A stretch of 36,086 nt of DNA, from positions 1 to 36,086 of the forward strand of contig DBMM01000027.1 of NCBI GenBank assembly GCA_002298925.1, in the 5' to 3' direction. Below the pieces are notes generated by a model that was not told the DNA's origin, ran no database searches, and saw only the letters and a program-made list of their open reading frames with translations. Below are positions 8,204-15,075 of the stretch, piece after piece. This DNA is from Geobacter sp. UBA698 (lineage in GTDB: Bacteria > Desulfobacterota > Desulfuromonadia > Geobacterales > Pseudopelobacteraceae). Positions within the stretch are counted from its first letter, which is position 1; each line of letters begins with the position of its first letter. The position numbers and the translations under genes are program-made.

Positions 8204-9406
8204 TCACTCCGTGGCAACTGCGTGGGCCATGTCGGCCACGTCGCGCATTTCCCGCACGTCGTGCACCCTCAGGATGGAAGCGCCGTTGGCAACAGCCAGG
8301 GCGACGGTGGCAGCGGTTCCGTACAGGCGCTCGCCGGTTTCCCTGGCCAGTGTTCTGCCGATGAATGATTTTCGTGAAGTGCCAACCAGCAGAGGATAGC
8401 CAAAACTGCGAAGCTCATCCAGTCGGCGCAGTAACTCCAGATTGCTTTTGACGCCCTTGCCGAAGCCGATGCCGGGGTCGAGGGCGATCCGCTCGTTTTT
8501 GATGCCTGCTGCCAGGGCGGTCTGCAGCGAACCGTCCAGCCCACGGGCAACCTCTTCCAGCAGATCCTCGTAGCCGGTATTCTGTTGCATGGAGTCGGGG
8601 GTGCCGCGGGTATGCATCAGGACGGCCGCCGCGCCGGTCTGTGCTGCGACGCTAGACATGTCAGGGTCAAAGGTCAAGCCGCTGATGTCATTGATGATTT
8701 CGGCGCCGGCATCGATGGCGCTCCGGGCAACCGCAGCCTTCCACGTATCTACTGAAATGGCGCAGTTCAGCTGTCTTGCCAACTGCTCGATTACCGGAAT
8801 GATTCTCAGTTCCTCATCCTTTGCTGATACCGCAGCTGCTCCGGGACGGGTACTCTCTCCGCCGATATCAATGATGTCGGCACCTTGGTCGGCCATTTCA
8901 AGTGCCCGGTTGATGGCACGCTGGGGGTCCAGGTAACGGGATCCGTCCGAGAAGGAATCGGGGGTTATGTTGAGGATGCCCATGATCAGGGGACGCGTCA
9001 GGGAAAGCTCACGCCGAGAAGTCTGCCAGGTCGTGGGCGCTTTGGCGGCATGGTCAAGCACCTGTTTCAGTCCGGTCGCCAGGTCGGCGAGCCTGAATGG
9101 CTGGGTGGCAAGTTTTCCGCAGAGAAGTCGCAGCTGTTTGTCAGTGCCGATCAGGATCACATCGGTTGACGGGATGCTGCAGGAGACTGTGCCGCGTGCC
9201 ACAGCAGCGTCCCCGCCCAAGGAAAGTAGCTCCTGTTTGAGGATGTTGGCCTGACGGCATTCAAGTCCGCTCAGACGCAGGCAGCGCTGGAGCATCTTGG
9301 GGGCCATCATGGCAATGCCGGTCGGATCTGTGCCTATCCGCTCCAACTCTCGTTCTGCCGCGGTGATGGTGTCTATATGCAGCAGTCTGGCTGGAAAGCG
9401 GTCCAT
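8204..9406 (-). CDS. folP: Dihydropteroate synthase with N-terminal extension
   Basis: Joins p-aminobenzoate to the pterin pyrophosphate in folate synthesis. Catalytic motifs: PLIMGILNITPDSFSDGSRY (pterin-binding loop), DIGGESTRPGA, a DP(G)IGFGK loop and LVGTSRKSFIG near the C-terminus. The DHPS barrel begins only at about residue 140; the preceding part (AAERELERIGTDPTGIAMMAPKML...) is extra relative to the ~280-residue E. coli enzyme. I recall the same long form in other Geobacter species. A more upstream ATG exists inside ftsH, but the start at 9406, one base after the ftsH stop (TGAAATG), has an AGAGG site and is preferred. It is co-transcribed with ftsH. Confidence 0.93.
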   Translation of the reverse strand: MDRFPARLLHIDTITAAERELERIGTDPTGIAMMAPKMLQRCLRLSGLECRQANILKQELLSLGGDAAVARGTVSCSIPSTDVILIGTDKQLRLLCGKLATQPFRLADLATGLKQVLDHAAKAPTTWQTSRRELSLTRPLIMGILNITPDSFSDGSRYLDPQRAINRALEMADQGADIIDIGGESTRPGAAAVSAKDEELRIIPVIEQLARQLNCAISVDTWKAAVARSAIDAGAEIINDISGLTFDPDMSSVAAQTGAAAVLMHTRGTPDSMQQNTGYEDLLEEVARGLDGSLQTALAAGIKNERIALDPGIGFGKGVKSNLELLRRLDELRSFGYPLLVGTSRKSFIGRTLARETGERLYGTAATVALAVANGASILRVHDVREMRDVADMAHAVATE

Positions 9407-9407
9407 T

Positions 9408-11252
9408 TCAGGCCTCTGGTTGACTTGCCTGCTCCTCGGGCTTGCTGGCAGTGAGTGCTGTGCCGGCAGCGATGATTTCGTCCACCTCGGCACCGGTCAG
9501 ATTCTCTTTTATAATCAGGCGCTCGGAAAGTCTGTGCAGATTTTCGATGTTTTCCCGCAACAGTTTCAGGGCACGCGCATAACTCTCGTCGACGATACGT
9601 CTGATCTCGGTATCGATCTCTACAGCGGTGGCTTCGCTGTAGTTCTTGTGGGTGGCCATCTCCCGGCCAAGGAAGATCTGCTCGTCTTTCTTGCCGAAGG
9701 AGAGCGGACCCATCTTGTCGCTCATGCCCCACTCGCAGACCATCTTGCGCGCCATTTCCGTGGCCTGCTCGATGTCGTTGCCGGCCCCGGTGGTAAAGGT
9801 GTGGAAGATGATGTCCTCGGCGGCCCGACCGCCCATCAGCACGGCAATGCGAGCCAGAAGTACTTCGCGGGAATAGCTGTGCTTGTCCTCGATGGGCAGC
9901 TGCATGGTCACGCCCAGGGCGCGGCCGCGGGGGATGATGGACACCTTGTGGACAGGGTCTGTTCCGGGAGTCATTATGGCAACCAGGGTATGGCCGGCCT
10001 CGTGGTAGGCGGTGCTCTTCTTCTCTTCGTCGGAAATGACCATACTGCGCCGCTCGACTCCCATCAGTACCTTGTCCTTGGCGTTGTCAAAGTCGATCGA
10101 TTCTACGACGGTCTTATCCTCACGCGCTGCCAGCAATGCTGCCTCGTTGACTACGTTGGCCAGATCCGCGCCGGAAAAACCGGGGGTGCCGCGGGCGATC
10201 ACCGCCAGATTCACGTCAGGTGAGAGCGGCACTTTCTTGGCATGCACCTTTAGGATCATTTCGCGCCCCTTGACATCCGGACGGGGTACTACCACCTGGC
10301 GGTCGAAGCGGCCGGGGCGCAGCAGTGCCGGGTCAAGTACGTCCGGGCGATTGGTGGCGGCGATCAGGATGACCCCTTCGTTTGATTCAAAACCATCCAT
10401 TTCCACCAGCAGCTGGTTGAGGGTCTGTTCACGTTCGTCATGGCCTCCACCCAGTCCGGCGCCACGATGGCGACCGACAGCATCAATTTCATCGATAAAG
10501 ATTATGCAGGGGGCACTTTTCTTGCCCTGCAGGAACAGGTCACGTACCCGGCTGGCGCCCACGCCGACGAACATTTCGACAAAATCGGAACCGGAGATGG
10601 AGAAGAAGGGCACGCCGGCCTCGCCGGCTATGGCCCGGGCCAGCAGGGTCTTGCCGGTGCCGGGAGGGCCCATAAGCAGCACCCCTTTCGGGATCCGGCC
10701 ACCCAGTTTCGTGAATTTCTTGGGGTCCTTCAGGAAGGAGATGATCTCGTGCAGTTCTTCTTTGGCTTCCTCGATGCCGGCCACATCCTCGAAGGTGATT
10801 TTAACCTGGGACTCGGTCAGCAACTTGGCGCGGCTCTTGCCAAAGGACATGGCCTTGCCGCCGCCTGCCTGCATCTGACGCATGAAGAAGATCCAGACAC
10901 CCACCAGCAGGATCAGCGGAAACCAGGAAATGAAGATCGAAAACCAGGAAAACTTTTCTTCCTCAGGCTTGGCCTGCACGTTCAGCTTCTTCTCCAGCAG
11001 CATGTCGGTTACATCAGCATCGGCCGGTTTGAAGGTGCGAAAATCCTTGCCGTCTTTGCCTTCGTATTTACCGAAAATTTCCTGACCCTGGATGGTGACG
11101 GCGGTGATCTTGCCCGCCTCAACCTGTGAAATGAAATCGCTGTAGTTGATCTTTTCAGCGGTAGGGCGCGGCTTGTTGAACATGTTGAAGAGCAGGATCA
11201 TCATCAGGCTGATGACAAGCCAGAGCGAGAGATTCTTGTAAAACTGATTCAC
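9408..11252 (-). CDS. ftsH: ATP-dependent zinc metalloprotease FtsH
   Basis: Membrane-anchored AAA+ protease that degrades misfolded and short-lived membrane and cytosolic proteins. The 614 residues have the expected layout: a membrane segment (about 8-25), a periplasmic domain, a second membrane segment (about 107-124), an AAA+ module with Walker A GPPGTGKT at 195-202, Walker B IIFIDEIDAVG and the second-region-of-homology (ATNRPDVLDPALLRPGRFD). The zinc protease motif HEAGH lies near 420. The C-terminal tail is Glu/Ala-rich. It has its own promoter in the spacer after tilS and is followed directly by folP. Confidence 0.97.
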   Translation of the reverse strand: MNQFYKNLSLWLVISLMMILLFNMFNKPRPTAEKINYSDFISQVEAGKITAVTIQGQEIFGKYEGKDGKDFRTFKPADADVTDMLLEKKLNVQAKPEEEKFSWFSIFISWFPLILLVGVWIFFMRQMQAGGGKAMSFGKSRAKLLTESQVKITFEDVAGIEEAKEELHEIISFLKDPKKFTKLGGRIPKGVLLMGPPGTGKTLLARAIAGEAGVPFFSISGSDFVEMFVGVGASRVRDLFLQGKKSAPCIIFIDEIDAVGRHRGAGLGGGHDEREQTLNQLLVEMDGFESNEGVILIAATNRPDVLDPALLRPGRFDRQVVVPRPDVKGREMILKVHAKKVPLSPDVNLAVIARGTPGFSGADLANVVNEAALLAAREDKTVVESIDFDNAKDKVLMGVERRSMVISDEEKKSTAYHEAGHTLVAIMTPGTDPVHKVSIIPRGRALGVTMQLPIEDKHSYSREVLLARIAVLMGGRAAEDIIFHTFTTGAGNDIEQATEMARKMVCEWGMSDKMGPLSFGKKDEQIFLGREMATHKNYSEATAVEIDTEIRRIVDESYARALKLLRENIENLHRLSERLIIKENLTGAEVDEIIAAGTALTASKPEEQASQPEA

Positions 11253-11298
11253 GGTTACCCCCGTCAGAATGGTTGCATGCGACGTTTAAAATTTCATA

Positions 11299-11327
11299 TA
11301 TCTACCACACCAGTTGCAGGTTGACAA
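11299..11327 (-). promoter_or_regulatory. Sigma-70-type promoter for ftsH operon
   Basis: Read on the minus strand, TTGTCA is followed by 17 bases and TAGATA, about 50 bases before the ftsH start. It lies in the only real gap between tilS and ftsH. Confidence 0.6.
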
Positions 11328-11344
11328 GACAATTGACTGACAGT

Positions 11345-12745
11345 TCAGCCTTGTTTCTCACAGTATTCGGCCCTGATAATGCGGGTTGATGTGGCGTCAA
11401 TCCGGGCATGGGCAGAAGTGCGCAGACCGGTGATCCAGATCAGCTTTTCACCGCAGAAGATGAGCGGAATCCGGCGACGCCTTGTTTGCGGTATTTTGGC
11501 ATCAATGAAGATGTCTTTTAGTTTCTTGCTACCGGTCATTCCGAGCGGTGTCATGCGGTCGCCGTTGACGAACATGCGAACCTGCCAGGGAAATGGTGCC
11601 CGGTCGGCATCAAAGCAGGCTGTCTCCCTGGCCAGGGCGGCAGTATCGACCGGAGCCGTCTCCACGGTCAGGGACAGGCGGGCGCCGTCTGGAAGCAAGT
11701 AGTTACCGGGGGCGTCGATGGTGATGGTCCCGGTGAAACGCTCTTGCTCCGCTTCTTCAGCACAGTGCAGGACCAGACGGTCATATTCGCGCCGGGCTGT
11801 GATTTTCTGGGGCAGGATTATGGCCGCATTGGGGCGGGGTGCATCGGCCAGGCTTTCCAGGGCGGCGATGTGGCGCCGCGAGAAGTGCTCGCGGTTGCCG
11901 GCCAGTTGTTCCAAGGCGTGGAGGAAGACCCTGCGCTTCAGTGAAGGGTGCTGATCGGCCAGCAGGGCAAGATGACAGGACACCGAACTGCCGTCATATC
12001 GGCAGGCGCGGGTTGCCAGTTCTTCCGTCAGCTGATCAAGGAGGTTGTTCTCGTCGGACAGCAGGGCGGCGGTAGTGGTCAGGCGCTCACGGATGGCCGG
12101 GTTGTAGTGCTCCAGCAGAGGCAGCAGTTCGTGGCGAATGCGGTTGCGCAGGAAGGTGATGTCCCGGTTGCTGGCGTCCTCGCGGTGAGAGATCTCCCGT
12201 GCCGTCAGATAAGCCTCGATCTCGGTGCGGGTGACATCCAGCAAGGGGCGGATGCGGTGGTGCCCATTGCGATGGGACATGCCGGACAGTCCGGTCATGC
12301 CTGAGCCTCGCAACAGACGCATCAGCACGGTTTCGGCCTGGTCGTCGGCGTGGTGAGCCAGGGCGACGGCTTTGGCCTTCCAGGCCAGGCGGATCTCTTC
12401 CAGAAAGGTCATCCGTGCCCGGCGGCCGGCGTCTTCCAGGTTGAGTTTCTTCTGGTTGGCGAACAGGCGTACATCCAGACGGCGGGATTCAAAGGGGAGG
12501 GCGTAACGACCAGCCATTGTTCTGGCAAAGGCTTCGTCCGCATCGGATTCAGTCCCACGTAGGCAGTGGTTGAGGTGGGCCACCACCAGGCGCGCTTTCA
12601 GTCCCTCCAGGCCGGCCATGATGTCCAGCAGTGCACAGGAATCGGCCCCGCCGGAAAGGGCAACAATGATCGTATCGCCGGGATTGAACAGGTTGTTGGC
12701 GCGGATGGTGCGAGCGACGCGGGCAGGCAGGTTGGTGGCGATCAC
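11345..12745 (-). CDS. tilS: tRNA(Ile)-lysidine synthase
   Basis: Modifies C34 of the CAU-anticodon tRNA-Ile2 to lysidine, so that it reads AUA. The 466-residue protein has the N-type ATP-pyrophosphatase P-loop ALSGGADSCALL (31-36 = SGGADS) and the LNHCLRGTESDADE and ADDQAETVLMRLLRGSGMTGLSGM motifs. It also has a substrate-binding middle domain and a C-terminal TilS domain (MTPLGMTGSKKLKDIFIDAKIP). It overlaps the upstream lipoprotein gene by four bases. Complete, of normal length. Confidence 0.95.
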   Translation of the reverse strand: MIATNLPARVARTIRANNLFNPGDTIIVALSGGADSCALLDIMAGLEGLKARLVVAHLNHCLRGTESDADEAFARTMAGRYALPFESRRLDVRLFANQKKLNLEDAGRRARMTFLEEIRLAWKAKAVALAHHADDQAETVLMRLLRGSGMTGLSGMSHRNGHHRIRPLLDVTRTEIEAYLTAREISHREDASNRDITFLRNRIRHELLPLLEHYNPAIRERLTTTAALLSDENNLLDQLTEELATRACRYDGSSVSCHLALLADQHPSLKRRVFLHALEQLAGNREHFSRRHIAALESLADAPRPNAAIILPQKITARREYDRLVLHCAEEAEQERFTGTITIDAPGNYLLPDGARLSLTVETAPVDTAALARETACFDADRAPFPWQVRMFVNGDRMTPLGMTGSKKLKDIFIDAKIPQTRRRRIPLIFCGEKLIWITGLRTSAHARIDATSTRIIRAEYCEKQG

Positions 12746-13368
12746 TTTGTGCCGGTCAGGGTGATGACTTCAGGCATGATTCTTAACATGGCATCCTGCA
12801 ACGACTGGAGCATGATCTGCTCTTTCTCTTTCCGGGAGGCGTCCAAGGCCAGTTTCTGATTGTCGCGGGAGGCGACCGTGAAGCTCTTCGCCTTGACGCC
12901 GTTGCGGAAAAGATCCACGTTGAATTTCAACTCGTGCCGAACTTCAACACTGACCAGTCCCTTGTCCGCATCCAGGTAGCTGCGGATACCGCTGATCAGG
13001 ATGCCGTTGGCTGCGCCGGCCGGAAGGGTGGGCGCTTGGCTGGCCGTATAGCCGGCGTGTTTCAATTCCAGGATCAGCGCATCACTGATCCACTCCCCCA
13101 GGCTGCGGTCGCTGACCAGATTGGCCTGATGCACGCCATGGACATTATTGAGTGAGCCGATGATCCATTCGCCCCTGCTGTTTCTGGCAGAGCCGACAGG
13201 ATCGACGTGTGACACGAAAATCTGGGCGCTCTGGCGCCCGAAGGCCCGGTCAAGTTGCACATAACGGAGTGTGATGTTCTGGTCGACCATGGTGCAGCCT
13301 GGCAGGAGAGTCAGCATGAGAGAGCCTGCCAGAATAATTTTACGCAAAATCAAGGATCGGGAAGTCAT
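12742..13368 (-). CDS. Putative outer-membrane lipoprotein
   Basis: A 208-residue protein with a type II signal peptide: basic start (MTSRSLILRK), hydrophobic stretch, lipobox LLPGC with Cys25. The mature part has a YajG-like pattern: a VDQNITLRYVQLD start, a middle DALILELKHAGYTAS region, ISGIRSYLDADKGLVSVEV strands and a conserved C-terminal helix. E. coli YajG and similar lipoproteins share this layout, but similarity is only general, so function is unknown. GAGG lies eight bases before the ATG and a good promoter lies ~50 bases upstream. It is the first gene of the tilS operon. Confidence 0.8.
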   Translation of the reverse strand: MTSRSLILRKIILAGSLMLTLLPGCTMVDQNITLRYVQLDRAFGRQSAQIFVSHVDPVGSARNSRGEWIIGSLNNVHGVHQANLVSDRSLGEWISDALILELKHAGYTASQAPTLPAGAANGILISGIRSYLDADKGLVSVEVRHELKFNVDLFRNGVKAKSFTVASRDNQKLALDASRKEKEQIMLQSLQDAMLRIMPEVITLTGTK

Positions 13369-13418
13369 TGAATATACCTCGTGCGGGTGAGTTTGCCTGA
13401 TAAATATATGTGGGCAGT

Positions 13419-13447
13419 ACTATAGAAAAAAAAGGTGGCGGATGCAA
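13419..13447 (-). promoter_or_regulatory. Promoter for the lipoprotein-tilS operon
   Basis: Read on the minus strand, TTGCAT is followed by 17 bases and TATAGT. It is about 50 bases upstream of the lipoprotein start and is divergent from the cytochrome promoter. Confidence 0.65.
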
Positions 13448-13498
13448 TATTGTTGCAAGGGTAGGCGCGGCTTTGTGTGATCGCTGTGGGAAAAAATA

Positions 13499-13528
13499 TT
13501 GACAAGAGAACTGGTCATGATGTACTAA
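13499..13528 (+). promoter_or_regulatory. Promoter of the first cytochrome unit
   Basis: TTGACA, 18-base spacer, TACTAA. The second unit has the same arrangement (TTGACA, 18 bases, TATTAA), and in both it lies 54 bases before the conserved ACGATAAT start of the first aptamer. The duplication of position and sequence supports it. Confidence 0.7.
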
Positions 13529-13547
13529 TGGACGAAATTGTTGAGAA

Positions 13548-13633
13548 GATAGACGATAATACTTAACCATTCGCGAGGGTGGGGCGGAAAGCCTATAGGG
13601 TCTCATAGAGACAGCCGGGTTGCCGAAATATCA
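13548..13633 (+). ncRNA. GEMM-I cyclic-dinucleotide riboswitch aptamer 1 (tandem pair A, first)
   Basis: The core ATAATACTTAACC, a P2 hairpin closed by a GCGA tetraloop, GGGGCGGAAAGCC and the AGCCGGGTTGCCG 3' side are the GEMM-I pattern as found in Geobacter. P1 can form by GATA at 13549 with TATC at 13629, and the P1 3' strand overlaps the terminator stem, which predicts a ligand-ON switch. The otherwise invariant AAACC reads TAACC here, and P2 uses two G-T pairs, so this first aptamer may bind more weakly than the second. Confidence 0.88.
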
Positions 13634-13663
13634 TGACAGATATCCGGCAACCCGGCTTTTTTT
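13613..13663 (+). terminator. Intrinsic terminator of riboswitch 1
   Basis: Near-perfect stem AGCCGGGTTGCCG-A-ATATC with its complement, followed by seven T. Its 5' strand is the 3' side of the aptamer, so aptamer folding and termination are mutually exclusive. Confidence 0.88.
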
Positions 13664-13683
13664 GTGGCCATTCTTCTCAACAG

Positions 13684-13773
13684 GGGATAAACGATAATAC
13701 TAAACCATCCGCGAGGATGGGGCGGAAAGCCTATTGGGTCTCATTGAGACAGCCGGGATGCCGAAATGTCACC
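13684..13773 (+). ncRNA. GEMM-I riboswitch aptamer 2 (tandem pair A, second)
   Basis: Canonical Geobacter-type GEMM-I: AATACTAAACC, a perfect CCATCC/GGATGG P2 with GCGA loop, GGGGCGGAAAGCC, P3 (GGGTCTC/GAGAC) and AGCCGGGATGCCG. The base before CTAAACC, which corresponds to the ligand-contacting purine in the solved Geobacter cGAMP aptamer as I remember it, is A. That favours cGAMP over c-di-GMP. The sequence is almost identical to aptamer 4 in the second unit. Confidence 0.92.
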
Positions 13774-13800
13774 ACTTATTTCGGTTCCGGCTTTTTTTTT
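13751..13800 (+). terminator. Intrinsic terminator of riboswitch 2
   Basis: AGCCGG and CCGAAAT pair with ATTTCGG and CCGGCT around an internal bulge, then nine T. The 3' arm and T-run can also pair with bases just downstream (see the hairpin at 13784). Confidence 0.85.
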
Positions 13801-13826
13801 GTGTCCGGACACAAAAAAACCGGAAC
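13784..13826 (+). promoter_or_regulatory. Third leader hairpin overlapping terminator 2
   Basis: GTTCCGG and the T-run pair with the downstream A-run and CCGGAAC around the perfect palindrome GTGTCCGGACAC. The structure shares its 5' arm with the terminator of riboswitch 2, so the two folds exclude each other. The second unit preserves it with a compensatory U-A to C-G change. Role unknown. Confidence 0.6.
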
Positions 13827-13860
13827 GACTCAAGGAGGTGTCGAAAGTCGACAAAACGCA

Positions 13861-13935
13861 ATGGATAATAGTAATTACCAGTACGTAAGCTCTCACAGCG
13901 CACTAACAACAGTTAAAGGAGATCTCAATGTTTAA
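13861..13935 (+). CDS. Possible 24-residue leader ORF
   Basis: This short ORF (MDNSNYQYVS...) ends eight bases inside the cytochrome gene. AAGGAGG lies at 13832-13838, too far from the ATG in linear sequence. Between them is the perfect mini-hairpin GTCGA-AAG-TCGAC (13840-13852), and folding it would leave about nine bases of spacing. The second unit has the same Shine-Dalgarno, hairpin and first codons (MDDSNHQYVS), but the ends of the two ORFs differ in frame and length. It could be a coupling leader peptide or only conserved UTR. Confidence 0.4.
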   Translation: MDNSNYQYVSSHSALTTVKGDLNV

Positions 13936-14485
13936 CAATTCAAAAAAATTCTTTTCCGTATGCGGCGTCTCTACTCTTTTGATTGCCGGACTTGTGTCCG
14001 CCGGTTACGCGGATAGTAAATATGCGAATGAGTATATGCATAAGACTGAGTATGAGAAGCTAGAAAAAGTGAAGCTAGAAAAAGTGAAGCAAGAAATAGA
14101 GATGAAAGAAAAAGAGCTAAAAGAAAAACTGAAAAAAGAGAAGAAACATCATGGCGTGAAACCTGCTCCTGCTCCGGTTCCGGCTCCGGCTCCGAAACCT
14201 ACTCCAGTTCCTGCACCGAAGCCGACTCCTGCTCCTACACCGGCACCGGCTCCTGCACCGGCTCCTGCACCGGCTCCTGCACCGGCTCCTGCACCGGCTC
14301 CCACGCCTGCTCCGGCTAAAACATGGGCTCTGTATAACGCAAACTGCGCCATGTGCCACGGTACAGCCAAGCAGGGTAAATCATTGTCAGCCATCCAGGC
14401 TGCCATCGCCGCAAATACCGGTGGTATGGGCTTCCTCTCTAGTGTAAGTACCGCAACTCTTACTGCGCTGGCCGCTGGACAGTAA
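13928..14485 (+). CDS. Exported single-heme c-type cytochrome with coiled-coil and Pro/Ala linker
   Basis: A 185-residue protein in three modules. A Sec signal peptide (MFNNSKKFFS... cut near AGYA, about residue 28) leads into a Lys/Glu-rich helix (about 38-75, LEKVKLEKVKQEIE), probably a coiled coil. Next is a ~55-residue Pro/Ala linker with a few Thr (PAPAPTPAP type). Last comes a 55-residue heme domain with CAMCH at 140-144 and a likely distal Met at 167 (NTGGMGF). Such a minimal class-I-like domain on a Pro-rich stalk resembles the domains of the Geobacter cytochrome PgcA, so a role in extracellular or periplasmic electron transfer is likely but inferred. AAAGGAGA precedes the ATG. Two riboswitches and a further hairpin lie upstream. 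It is paralogous to the next gene. Confidence 0.88.
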   Translation: MFNNSKKFFSVCGVSTLLIAGLVSAGYADSKYANEYMHKTEYEKLEKVKLEKVKQEIEMKEKELKEKLKKEKKHHGVKPAPAPVPAPAPKPTPVPAPKPTPAPTPAPAPAPAPAPAPAPAPAPAPTPAPAKTWALYNANCAMCHGTAKQGKSLSAIQAAIAANTGGMGFLSSVSTATLTALAAGQ

Positions 14486-14493
14486 TATTCCCG

Positions 14494-14535
14494 GCAGCCG
14501 GTTCGCACTCTATTTCTTGGGCGTTGCCCGGCAGC
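14494..14535 (+). other. 3'-UTR stem-loop after cytochrome 1
   Basis: GCAGCCGG pairs with CCCGGCAGC (one mismatch) eight bases after the stop codon. The same stem is perfect in the second unit. It has no T-run, so it is not a simple terminator; it may stabilise the mRNA. Confidence 0.55.
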
Positions 14536-14580
14536 AGGAAAACCCGGCCCACCAAACCATCTGATGTCGGGATTGTTCTG

Positions 14581-14609
14581 ACCGGGAGAGCTGATGGCTC
14601 TCCCGGTTT
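14581..14609 (+). terminator. Intrinsic terminator of cytochrome unit 1
   Basis: ACCGGGAGAG pairs with CTCTCCCGGT around a seven-base loop and is followed by TTTA. It is present at the same place in unit 2. The T-run is short. Confidence 0.7.
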
Positions 14610-14650
14610 AAAAGATTGTTGTCAAAATTGCTGGTGATCGTGAAAAAAGA

Positions 14651-14680
14651 TTGACAAGTGAAGTGGTCGTATAGTATTAA
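14651..14680 (+). promoter_or_regulatory. Promoter of the second cytochrome unit
   Basis: TTGACA, 18-base spacer, TATTAA, 54 bases before the conserved ACGATAAT of aptamer 3, exactly as in unit 1. Confidence 0.7.
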
Positions 14681-14698
14681 TGAGAGAAATTGTTGAGC

Positions 14699-14784
14699 AG
14701 ATAGACGATAATACTAAACCACTTGCGAGGGTGGGGCGGAAAGCCTACAGGGTCTCATTGAGATAGCCGGGATGCCGAAATATC
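14699..14784 (+). ncRNA. GEMM-I riboswitch aptamer 3 (tandem pair B, first)
   Basis: AATACTAAACC, a P2 CCACTT/GGGTGG with GCGA loop, GGGGCGGAAAGCC and AGCCGGGATGCCG. P1 is GATA at 14700 with TATC at 14781. P2 ends in two G-T pairs, as in aptamer 1, which again suggests that the first aptamer of each pair is the weaker one. Confidence 0.9.
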
Positions 14785-14811
14785 AAGAAGATATCCGGCC
14801 CCGGCTTTTTT
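14765..14811 (+). terminator. Intrinsic terminator of riboswitch 3
   Basis: AGCCGGG...ATATC pairs with GATATCCGGCCCCGGCT, followed by six T. Its 5' arm is shared with the aptamer's 3' side. Confidence 0.86.
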
Positions 14812-14833
14812 GTGTGCCCATTCTGCTCAACAG

Positions 14834-14923
14834 GGGATAAACGATAATACTAAACCATCCGCGAGGATGGGGCGGAAAGCCTATTGGGTCTCACTGAGAC
14901 AGCCGGGATGCCGAAATGTCACC
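14834..14923 (+). ncRNA. GEMM-I riboswitch aptamer 4 (tandem pair B, second)
   Basis: Almost base-for-base the same as aptamer 2: AATACTAAACC, perfect CCATCC/GGATGG P2 with GCGA loop, GGGGCGGAAAGCC, P3 and AGCCGGGATGCCG. A is again at the ligand-contact position. Confidence 0.92.
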
Positions 14924-14947
14924 ACTTATTTCGGTCCCGGTTTTTTT
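14901..14947 (+). terminator. Intrinsic terminator of riboswitch 4
   Basis: CCGGGA and CCGAAAT pair with ATTTCGG and TCCCGG, followed by seven T. The 3' arm is shared with the next hairpin. Confidence 0.85.
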
Positions 14948-14972
14948 GTGTCCGGACACAAAAAACAGGGAC
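14934..14972 (+). promoter_or_regulatory. Third leader hairpin overlapping terminator 4
   Basis: GTCCC and the T-run pair with the A-run and GGGAC around GTGTCCGGACAC. Compared with unit 1, one U-A pair has become C-G, and one other pair is lost (A opposite G). Confidence 0.6.
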
Positions 14973-15006
14973 GACTCAAGGAGGTGTCGAAAGTCGACTA
15001 AACGCA

Positions 15007-15075
15007 ATGGATGACAGTAATCACCAGTACGTAAGCACTTCACAACACACTCACAACAGATTAAAGGAGAAGTAA
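15007..15075 (+). CDS. Possible 22-residue leader ORF
   Basis: MDDSNHQYVS... ends with a TAA that abuts the ATG of the cytochrome, an arrangement suited to translational coupling. AAGGAGG (14978-14984) and the GTCGA-AAG-TCGAC hairpin (14986-14998) precede it as in unit 1. The first ten codons are shared with the first copy, the rest are not, so coding status is uncertain. Confidence 0.4.
   Translation: MDDSNHQYVSTSQHTHNRLKEK

Noticed and set aside
13784..13826. Bidirectional terminator or operator reading of the GTGTCCGGACAC palindrome
   Set aside because: A protein-binding operator is possible, but the pairing of the outer arms and the compensatory change fit an RNA hairpin better, so I listed it as such.
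13633..14999. Two similar plus-strand ORFs (13633-13935 and 14810-15001) sharing a stretch like KPSARMGRKAYWVSLRQPG
   Set aside because: The shared peptide is only the conserved riboswitch RNA read in one frame; it has no Shine-Dalgarno and runs through the terminators.
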